Of a stretch of DNA of 64,000 nucleotides, positions 34,240-40,704 are shown piece after piece. The position numbers and the translations under genes are program-made. The stretch is taken from NCBI RefSeq assembly GCF_003752025.1, contig NZ_RJKR01000009.1, forward strand, positions 186,001 through 250,000. The letters are read 5' to 3'. This stretch comes from Curtobacterium sp. PhB115 (GTDB lineage Bacteria > Actinomycetota > Actinomycetes > Actinomycetales > Microbacteriaceae). A model generated the notes under the pieces. The model ran no database searches. It was not told the DNA's origin and worked only from the letters and a program-made list of their open reading frames with translations. Each line of letters opens with the position of its first letter. The first letter of the stretch is position 1.

Positions 34240-35619
34240 TCAGCGCGTCGCGGCCCAGCGGAACTCGCGCTTCGCGGGCGGGGTCCGGGGGCCGTCGCCG
34301 GTCGAGGCGGGTTCCTCGCCGGTGAGCACGATGCGGGCCTTGATCGCCAGGAGCGCGAAGAGCACCCAGTTGCCCTGGTAGAGCAACCTCGACTCGGCGA
34401 CGGACTGCACCAGCAGCGCCACGACGACCAGGAGCGGCAGGAGCGACACCGGGTCGAACGGCCGCGGACGGAGCGCCGCGTCGTACCCGATCCGGGTCGC
34501 ACACGCCCACGAGCGCCACAGCGTCGTGACGACGTACAGGCCGAAGAGCACCAGCCCGATGATCCCGGTCTGCATCCACACGTCGAGGTACGCGTCGTGC
34601 GCCTGCAGGTACGTGACCCCCTTGCGGTGCGCGAGGTCAGCGAGCGTCGGGATCCCCGGCCACCAGTACCCGATCCAGCCCCAGCCGACGACGGCGTGCT
34701 GGTCGATCAGCCCGAGGACCTTCGCCCAGATCTCGCCGCGGCCGGTGGCGTCCGACCCCTTGCCGAGGAGCTCGGAGACCGGGCCGCGCAGCAGGAACGC
34801 CGCGACCGCGACGACGACCGCGCCCACGGCGAGCACCAGGTAGCGCGGGGTCCGGCGCTCGGTCGGGACCCGGCGCACCCAGACGGCCACCAGGGCGACG
34901 ACCGCCACCACGAGCGCCGCGGCGATCACGGTCGACGATCGGGTCAGGACGAAGGCGAGCGCGGCGAGGACGAGCCAGCCGGTCGCACGGGCACGGCGCA
35001 TCCGGCCCTCGGCGAGCTGCACGACGACGACGATCGCGACGAGCAGCGCGACCATGGCCAGCAGGTTGGCGTTGCCCGGGAGCCCCTGGATGCGCCCACC
35101 CGTGAAGAGCTCGGCGCGGGAGAAGTAGAACGCGTCCGGGATGTCCGCGTCGCCGTAGTCCGTCCAGATCGGCGCGATCGGGTGGCGGACGAACACCGCG
35201 ACGACGGCCTCGAACAGCAGTGACAGGAGCAGCACCCAGCGGAGCCCGAGGCTCAGCGCGTCGGCGATCCGGCGCCACGTCAGCGTCGACGCGATCGTGA
35301 ACGCCACGGCGACGCAGATCACCTGCACGATGAGGCTGGAGATCGTCGCGAACCGCCAGTGCGACCACGCCACCGAGACGAGGCACCACGCCAGGAAGGC
35401 CCAGAGCGGCCACGGGGTCCGTACGAGCGGCGGCCGCGCCCGGACCAGGATGGTGACGCCCCACACGGCCACCAGGGCCCAGAGGATGCCCGCGCCGACC
35501 CAGGTCAGGGTGTTCGGCACCGCGTCGCCGGCGAACAGCACGAACAGCGTCGTCGCGCCGAAGGCGAAGGCCTCGCGCTCGGGTACGGGCCCGCGAGCGA
35601 GCGGCCAGGTGTTCGTCAC
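34240..35619 (-). CDS. O-antigen ligase/polymerase-like membrane protein
   Basis: This 459-residue polytopic protein has the Wzy_C-type core: GGRIQGLPGNANLLAMVAL, VLTRSSTVIAAALVV and the loop IDQHAVVGWGWIGYWWPG, followed by HDAYLDVWMQTGIIGLVLF. It is the closest relative in the window of the protein at 31425. The GTG at 35619 is 6 nt from a TACCCT hexamer. Upstream codons in the same frame are the shadow of the acyltransferase gene. Substrate unknown; three such proteins suggest more than one polymer or both a polymerase and a ligase. Confidence 0.82.
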   Translation of the reverse strand: MTNTWPLARGPVPEREAFAFGATTLFVLFAGDAVPNTLTWVGAGILWALVAVWGVTILVRARPPLVRTPWPLWAFLAWCLVSVAWSHWRFATISSLIVQVICVAVAFTIASTLTWRRIADALSLGLRWVLLLSLLFEAVVAVFVRHPIAPIWTDYGDADIPDAFYFSRAELFTGGRIQGLPGNANLLAMVALLVAIVVVVQLAEGRMRRARATGWLVLAALAFVLTRSSTVIAAALVVAVVALVAVWVRRVPTERRTPRYLVLAVGAVVVAVAAFLLRGPVSELLGKGSDATGRGEIWAKVLGLIDQHAVVGWGWIGYWWPGIPTLADLAHRKGVTYLQAHDAYLDVWMQTGIIGLVLFGLYVVTTLWRSWACATRIGYDAALRPRPFDPVSLLPLLVVVALLVQSVAESRLLYQGNWVLFALLAIKARIVLTGEEPASTGDGPRTPPAKREFRWAATR

Positions 35620-35625
35620 GACGCC

Positions 35626-35631
35626 AGGGTA
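35626..35631 (-). promoter_or_regulatory. -10-like hexamer TACCCT 6 nt before the GTG at 35619
   Basis: TANNNT hexamer with leaderless spacing, lying in the 50-bp gap after the acyltransferase stop. Confidence 0.45.
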
Positions 35632-35669
35632 CCGGCCCGACCGATCGCGTCCGTCGTTCGCCTGGCCGG

Positions 35670-37802
35670 TCACGACCGCATCGACGAGAGGGCCGAGGCG
35701 ACGGCAGCGCCGAGGTACGGCGCGAGTGTCGTCGCGAACGTGTTCGTCAGGTGGGTCTGGTCGCGGTGGACGAGCACGCCGCCGATGACGGCAGGGCAGA
35801 CCGTGTCGGTGCAGTACGAGTCCGTGAGGTCGACGAGACGGGCGGCGCCGTGCATGCGGTCGACTGCCTCGGCGGACCCGTCGAACCCCGCGAGGGCGTC
35901 GGCGCGCGAGGAGTCGCAGGCAGGGGTGGTCGGCCCGGACATCTGACCGACGCACGCGACGACGTCGGCGCGCGCCGCAGGGTTGTCCCGGAGCGCGATG
36001 ATCGGGATGCCGGCATCGGCGGCGGCACCCCATGCCGTGACGAGTCCGTCGACGACCGTCTGCTCGTCCGAGCTGCCGTCCGGCACCACGACCGGGCCGT
36101 TCCCGGTCGAGTGCGTCACGATCACGCCGTCCAGGTCCGGGTGCGACCGGATGTGGTCCATCGCGTTCTGCTTCCAACCGGTGCACGAGTCGACCTGGCG
36201 CCTGGACCCGGCCTGCTGCTCGGCCGTCGTCAGGTAGCAGCTCTGGTGTCCGGCGACGTCGATGCGCCAGTTGCGCTGCTCCGCGATCCGCTCGTACGCG
36301 TCGACGAGCACGTTGTTGTGCGAGTCCCCGATCGCGATGAGGTGCTCGGAGTAGCCCGTGGTCGGGCCGAGGGAACACATCCGGAACGTGCTCGAGTCGT
36401 TCGACCAGCAGGCCGATCGGTTCGCGTCGTCGTCGATCGCGTTCGCCGCGGACGGCACCCGGACGTCGGCGAGGGCCGGGTTCACGCACGGGTCGGCCGA
36501 TCCGATCTCCGCCGCGGCTCCGAAGCACGCGACGTCCCCGGTGCCGAGGCGCTCCGCCAGCCGCGCCGTCCGGACCTGTTGGACGTGGAGGGCCGAGAGC
36601 GACGTCGCGCCCAGCGCCACCACGACCAGGGTGCTCACCACCGCGTAGACCGCGACCCGGCGGGGTCGGAGCCGCCGGACGCGCGCGGAGAACCGGAGCG
36701 GCTCCTCGACGAACACGGTGGTCGCCGCACCGACGGTGAGCGCACCGACGACGATCGCCACCTTGTCCGCGGCGGTCAGCTCGTGGCGCGTCACGATCGG
36801 CAGGAGGACGACCGCCGGCCAGTGCCAGAGGTACACGGCGTAGGAGATCCGACCCGTGAAGCGGACGGGGGCGACGTGACCGACGAACTCGAGTCCCGAG
36901 TGCGAACCGAGCAGCACGACCAGCGTCGCGGACACGACCGGCAATGCCGCCGCGATGCCCGGGAACGGCGTCGCAGCGGTGATCGCGAACAGCGAGACGA
37001 CCAGCCCGCCGGCGCCGACCCAGGCACCGACCGCCCGGGACGTCCGTGCCGCGCCCGACCGCGGCACACGCAGGGGGATCGTCGCCGCGAGCCCGCCGAG
37101 TGCGAACTCCCACGCTCGGGTCGCCGTCGAGAAGTAGGCGACCCCGGACGCCGTCCCGGTCTGCACGATGCTCCACGTCAGCGAGAGCACCACGACGACG
37201 CCGAGCACGACGCGGGTCACGACGACCGGGTCGGCTCCCGGTCGGCGTGCGCGGTGCGCGAACCACAGGGCCCCGAGGAGCAGCAGGGGCAGGGCGATGT
37301 AGAACTGCTCCTCGACCGACAGCGACCAGAAGTGCTGGAACGGGGACGCGCCGTTGCCCTCGGCGAGGTAGTCCACCGAGTCGGCCGCGAGCTGCCAGTT
37401 CTGGACGTACACGGCCGAGGCGATGAGCTCCCGGCCGTACTGCCCCCAGAGCGCGTTCGGTACCCAGAGGAGGACCGCGACCCCGGTGGCGACGAGCGTG
37501 AGGAACGCGCCGGGGAGCAGCCGTTTCGCACGACGGGCCCAGAACGCCGCGAGGGCGATCCGGCCGGTCGCGGAGGCCTCGCGGAGCAGGTGCCCGGTGA
37601 TCAGGAAGCCCGAGATCACGAAGAAGACGTCGACGCCGATGAACCCGCCGGGCAGTCGGTTCGGCCACAGGTGGTACAGCAGGACGGCGAGGACGGCGAA
37701 CGCGCGGAGCCCCTGCACGTCCCACCGCGTCCCGTCCACCACGGCGCCACGGTCGGCACGGCGCGCTCGCCGGGTCGGCGCCCCCACGGTGATCCCAGCC
37801 AT
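35670..37802 (-). CDS. OafA/YrhL-type acyltransferase with C-terminal SGNH domain
   Basis: 710 residues. The first ~390 form an acyltransferase-3 membrane domain with VQGLRAFAVLAVLLYH44 and the FIGVDVFFVISGFLITG motif, about ten helices. The periplasm-facing C-terminal domain is of the SGNH/GDSL type: IAIGDSHN with nucleophile S494 and D681-QT-H684 completing the triad. The pair moves acetyl groups across the membrane and transfers them to a surface glycan. The ATG at 37802 follows TAGACT by 7 nt and is divergent from manA. Likely O-acetylates the polymer made in this locus. Confidence 0.9.
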   Translation of the reverse strand: MAGITVGAPTRRARRADRGAVVDGTRWDVQGLRAFAVLAVLLYHLWPNRLPGGFIGVDVFFVISGFLITGHLLREASATGRIALAAFWARRAKRLLPGAFLTLVATGVAVLLWVPNALWGQYGRELIASAVYVQNWQLAADSVDYLAEGNGASPFQHFWSLSVEEQFYIALPLLLLGALWFAHRARRPGADPVVVTRVVLGVVVVLSLTWSIVQTGTASGVAYFSTATRAWEFALGGLAATIPLRVPRSGAARTSRAVGAWVGAGGLVVSLFAITAATPFPGIAAALPVVSATLVVLLGSHSGLEFVGHVAPVRFTGRISYAVYLWHWPAVVLLPIVTRHELTAADKVAIVVGALTVGAATTVFVEEPLRFSARVRRLRPRRVAVYAVVSTLVVVALGATSLSALHVQQVRTARLAERLGTGDVACFGAAAEIGSADPCVNPALADVRVPSAANAIDDDANRSACWSNDSSTFRMCSLGPTTGYSEHLIAIGDSHNNVLVDAYERIAEQRNWRIDVAGHQSCYLTTAEQQAGSRRQVDSCTGWKQNAMDHIRSHPDLDGVIVTHSTGNGPVVVPDGSSDEQTVVDGLVTAWGAAADAGIPIIALRDNPAARADVVACVGQMSGPTTPACDSSRADALAGFDGSAEAVDRMHGAARLVDLTDSYCTDTVCPAVIGGVLVHRDQTHLTNTFATTLAPYLGAAVASALSSMRS

Positions 37803-37809
37803 CGCCAGG

Positions 37810-37834
37810 AGTCTACGATCACCGCCGGTAGGCT
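37810..37834. promoter_or_regulatory. Divergent -10 hexamers in the 39-bp oafA-like/manA gap
   Basis: Leftward TAGACT (37815-37810) lies 7 nt before the acyltransferase ATG; rightward TAGGCT (37829-37834) lies 7 nt before the manA ATG. Both genes lack Shine-Dalgarno sequences. Two full promoters must overlap in this tiny gap, so each gene's upstream contacts fall in the other's coding start. Confidence 0.55.
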
Positions 37835-37841
37835 CGGGCCC

Positions 37842-39050
37842 ATGTTCCTCGGCATCACGAACACCCCCCGCGACTACGCCTGGGGCTCGGTCACCGCGAT
37901 CCCGGAGCTCCTCGGCCGCACCGTCACCGGCGCCCCGCAGGCGGAGCTCTGGCTCGGCGCCCACGCGGGCAGCCCGAGCGTCGTCGTCAACCCGGCGATG
38001 GTCGGCGGCGCCGACACCCTCCGCGACTGGATCGAGTCCGAGCCGCAGACCGCGCTCGGCGACGACCGCACCGGGCTGCCCTTCCTGCTGAAGGTGCTCG
38101 CAGCGGCAGCACCCCTGTCGCTCCAGGCGCACCCGACCCCGGAGCAGGCGAAGGAGGGCTTCGACCGCGAGGAGCGCGAGGGCATCGCGCTCGACGACCC
38201 CTCCCGGAACTACAAGGACCCGTTCCCGAAGCCCGAGCTCGTCGTCGCGCTCAGCGAGCGGTTCGAGGCCCTGAGCGGCTTCCGGTCGGTGGAGGACACC
38301 CTCGCCGAGGTCCGGCTGCTCGACGGCGGCACCGGGCGACTCGGTCCGCTCGAGGTGCACCTGCACCACGGCCTCGAGGACACCGTGCGCTGGCTCGAGA
38401 CCGCGGACGACTCGGCGCTCGCCGTGGTCCAGGCCGCGAGCGACCTCGCGACCGGGCTCGACGAGGCCGCGCACACCCCGAACACCGCGACCGTCCGCGA
38501 CCTCGCCGTGAGCTACCCCGGCGACCCCGGCGTCGTGGTCTCGCTCCTCATGCACCGCGTGACGCTCACCGCCGGACAGGCGATGTACCTGCCGGCCGGC
38601 AACATCCACGCGTACCTCGACGGGCTCGGCATCGAACTGATGGCGCCGTCCGACAACGTCCTGCGCGGCGGGCTCACGCCGAAGCACGTCGACGTGCCGG
38701 AGCTCCTGCGCGTGCTCGACTTCACCGCGTACCCGGCGCCCGTCCTCGAGCCGGAGCACCTCGCACCGGGCGTCGAGCGCTTCGCACCGCAGGGAGTCGG
38801 CTTCGCACTCGTCCGGGTCGCCGGCGACGGTCGTCCGGTCGGGCTGAGCACCGGCGGGATCGCACCGCTGACGGGGCCGTCGATCGCGATCTGCACCGAG
38901 GGGGTCGTCACCCTCGTCGGGGCGCAGTCCGCGACGCTGCTGCGCAAGGGCGAGTCCTGCTTCATCACGCCCGACGAGGGCGACGTCACGGTCGAGGCCG
39001 ACTCCTCCGACGGCGTGACCTCGACGGTGTTCATCGCCACCGGCGCGTAG
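37842..39050 (+). CDS. manA: Mannose-6-phosphate isomerase, class I
   Basis: Interconverts fructose-6-phosphate and mannose-6-phosphate, feeding GDP-mannose and mannosyl lipid. This 402-residue cupin metalloenzyme has zinc ligands Q95-A-H97 (LSLQAHPTPEQAK), E132 (PKPELV) and H256 (LPAGNIHAYL), and the catalytic Arg in NVLRGGLTPKH. It is close to the average length for the type I family. Probably leaderless (TAGGCT 7 nt upstream). In relatives manA usually sits beside ahcY; here galE, whiB and others separate them. Confidence 0.95.
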   Translation: MFLGITNTPRDYAWGSVTAIPELLGRTVTGAPQAELWLGAHAGSPSVVVNPAMVGGADTLRDWIESEPQTALGDDRTGLPFLLKVLAAAAPLSLQAHPTPEQAKEGFDREEREGIALDDPSRNYKDPFPKPELVVALSERFEALSGFRSVEDTLAEVRLLDGGTGRLGPLEVHLHHGLEDTVRWLETADDSALAVVQAASDLATGLDEAAHTPNTATVRDLAVSYPGDPGVVVSLLMHRVTLTAGQAMYLPAGNIHAYLDGLGIELMAPSDNVLRGGLTPKHVDVPELLRVLDFTAYPAPVLEPEHLAPGVERFAPQGVGFALVRVAGDGRPVGLSTGGIAPLTGPSIAICTEGVVTLVGAQSATLLRKGESCFITPDEGDVTVEADSSDGVTSTVFIATGA

Positions 39051-39082
39051 GCAGGCAGCCCCGGGGCTGCGCCATCGTCCGC

Positions 39083-39088
39083 TAGCGT
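39083..39088 (+). promoter_or_regulatory. -10-like hexamer TAGCGT 7 nt before galE
   Basis: Its position argues against the in-frame GTG at 39087 as the galE start and for ATG 39096 on a leaderless transcript. Confidence 0.5.
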
Positions 39089-39095
39089 GGCGAGC

Positions 39096-40058
39096 ATGAG
39101 TTGGCTGGTCACCGGCGGTGCCGGGTACATCGGGTCCCACGTCGTCCGAGCACTGCGCTCGGCCGGCATCGACACGGTCGCGTTCGACGACCTCTCGAGC
39201 GGCTTCCGCGCGTTCGTCCCGGACGACGTGCCGTTCGTCGAGGGCACGATCCTCGACGGCGACCTCGTCGCCCGGACCCTCCGCGAGCACGACGTCACCG
39301 GGGTGGTGCACGTCGCGGGCTTCAAGTACGCGGGCGTCTCGGTCGAGCGGCCCCTGCACACCTACGAGCAGAACGTCACCGGCATGGCGACGCTGCTCCG
39401 TGCGATGGCGGAGAACGGTGTGACGAAGGCGGTGTTCTCGTCGAGCGCCGCCGTCTACGGCACCCCCGACGTCGAGACCGTCGTGGAGTCCACCCCGAAG
39501 AACCCGGAGTCGCCCTACGGCGAGTCGAAGCTCATCGGCGAGTGGCTCCTGCGCGACATGGAGGTCGCCGCCGGCTTCACCACGACCTCGCTCCGCTACT
39601 TCAACGTCGTCGGATCGGGGGAGCCCGACCTGTACGACGCCAGCCCCCACAACCTGTTCCCGCTGGTGTTCGACGCGCTGCTGGCCGGTCGGACCCCGCG
39701 GATCAACGGCGACGACTACGCGACCCCGGACGGCACCTGCGTCCGCGACTACGTGCACGTCGCCGACCTCGCGCACTCGCACGCGGTGGCGGCGCAGAAG
39801 CTCGAGGCGGGGGAGCCGCTCGACCGTGCGTACAACCTCGGCAGCGGCGACGGCGTGAGCGTCCGGCAGATCATGGACGCCATGGCGAAGGGCACCGGCA
39901 TCGCGTTCGAGCCGGAGATCGCCCCCCGTCGCCCCGGTGACCCTGCGCGCATCGTCGCGACCGGCGAGGCCGCGGGGCGTGACCTGGAGTGGGCGATGCG
40001 GCACACGCTCGACGAGATGGTCTCGAGCGCCTGGGAAGCCCGGCGCAGCGCCTCCTGA
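39096..40058 (+). CDS. galE: UDP-glucose 4-epimerase
   Basis: Interconverts UDP-glucose and UDP-galactose, supplying galactose for glycans. This 320-residue extended SDR has NAD motif G7GAGYIGS, the SSSAAVYG strand (115-122), catalytic Y141-GES-K145, and the substrate-binding RYFNVVGSGEPDLYDASPH of GalE proteins. CVRDYVHVADLA is conserved in the family. ATG 39096 is chosen over GTG 39087 because a -10 hexamer overlaps the latter. A related UDP-sugar epimerase specificity cannot be excluded. Confidence 0.92.
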   Translation: MSWLVTGGAGYIGSHVVRALRSAGIDTVAFDDLSSGFRAFVPDDVPFVEGTILDGDLVARTLREHDVTGVVHVAGFKYAGVSVERPLHTYEQNVTGMATLLRAMAENGVTKAVFSSSAAVYGTPDVETVVESTPKNPESPYGESKLIGEWLLRDMEVAAGFTTTSLRYFNVVGSGEPDLYDASPHNLFPLVFDALLAGRTPRINGDDYATPDGTCVRDYVHVADLAHSHAVAAQKLEAGEPLDRAYNLGSGDGVSVRQIMDAMAKGTGIAFEPEIAPRRPGDPARIVATGEAAGRDLEWAMRHTLDEMVSSAWEARRSAS

Positions 40059-40169
40059 CGGCTGCTGGCGGTCCCGGTTGTCCCCCGAAACCCCGACAGA
40101 ACGGGCGCGACACGCCCAGACGGGGGACATGACACGCCGAAGTGGTCAGTGCCTTCTATGATCCGCGAC

Positions 40170-40198
40170 TTGACTCAGACGAATGACACCGCTGTAAT
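40170..40198 (+). promoter_or_regulatory. Sigma-70-type promoter of whiB2
   Basis: TTGACT (40170-40175), 17-bp spacer and TGTAAT (40193-40198) form the best consensus promoter in the window, in a locally AT-rich patch. The -10 overlaps a perfect 10-bp palindrome TGTAATTACA (40193-40202), and CAACGA...TCGTTG (40204-40221) forms a small hairpin just after the expected start. Predicted leader about 50 nt, with AGGGG (40243-40247) before the GTG at 40257. Confidence 0.75.
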
Positions 40199-40256
40199 TA
40201 CAGGCAACGACTTCAATCGTTGTGGTCCCGTTATCAAGACGTCAGGGGTGATCAGG

Positions 40257-40580
40257 GTGAACGGATCCGACTTCCACGCCGGAGTTCCGGAGGACTGGCA
40301 CGTCGACCCCGTGGCGCTCGGCGTCCCGGGTGTGCGACGGCCGGAGACGGACGACGAGGAGAACCCGCTCGCGTGGCAGGCCGACTCGCTGTGCGCACAG
40401 ACCGACCCGGAGGCGTTCTTCCCCGAGAAGGGCGGCTCCACGCGCGAGGCCAAGAAGATCTGCACCTCGTGCGAGGTCCGGGCCAACTGCCTCGAGTACG
40501 CGCTCGAGAACGACGAGCGCTTCGGCATCTGGGGTGGCCTGTCCGAGCGAGAGCGCCGCAAGCTGCGGAAGAGGGCGTAA
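40257..40580 (+). CDS. whiB2: WhiB-family iron-sulfur transcription factor (WhiB2-like)
   Basis: 107 residues with the four [4Fe-4S] ligands C46, C69, C72, C78 (C-x22-C-x2-C-x5-C), the GIWGG turn and a basic C-terminus (SERERRKLRKRA) for DNA binding. The N-terminal DPVALGVPGV and neighbourhood match WhiB2/WhmD, an essential regulator of septation and cell division in Actinobacteria. Start GTG 40257: earlier in-frame ATGs at 40149 and 40158 lie upstream of or inside the promoter. Next to metallopeptidase-like and DUF3499 genes as in M. tuberculosis. Confidence 0.93.
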   Translation: MNGSDFHAGVPEDWHVDPVALGVPGVRRPETDDEENPLAWQADSLCAQTDPEAFFPEKGGSTREAKKICTSCEVRANCLEYALENDERFGIWGGLSERERRKLRKRA

Positions 40581-40589
40581 GCCCGAGCC

Positions 40590-40684
40590 CTGGAGGCGCG
40601 GCGTGCGCCCGTCCCGCACCGCGCGTTGAGGGCGCCCACAGGTTCACGGCGCGCCGCCGTCCGCAACGGACCCCGTGCCTCCAG
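40590..40684. repeat. Family A-type inverted repeat with long interior
   Basis: Arms CTGGAGGCGCGG (40590-40601) and CCGTGCCTCCAG (40673-40684) pair fully if one G-U is allowed, enclosing 71 bp of GC-rich sequence. It follows the whiB stop by 10 bp and may act as its terminator, while its right end touches the promoter hexamer of the next gene (40689-40694). Confidence 0.65.
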
Positions 40685-40704
40685 ACCGTAGAGTGACGCC
40701 CGTC

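Noticed and set aside
35751-39050. 1099-residue open frame on the plus strand
   Set aside because: Only manA (from 37842) is real. The upstream part is antisense to the acyltransferase, and the manA promoter lies in between.
40149-40256. N-terminal extension of WhiB from an upstream ATG
   Set aside because: The region contains the -35/-10 promoter and an AT-rich untranslated leader; the GTG at 40257 has AGGGG upstream and fits the WhiB length.
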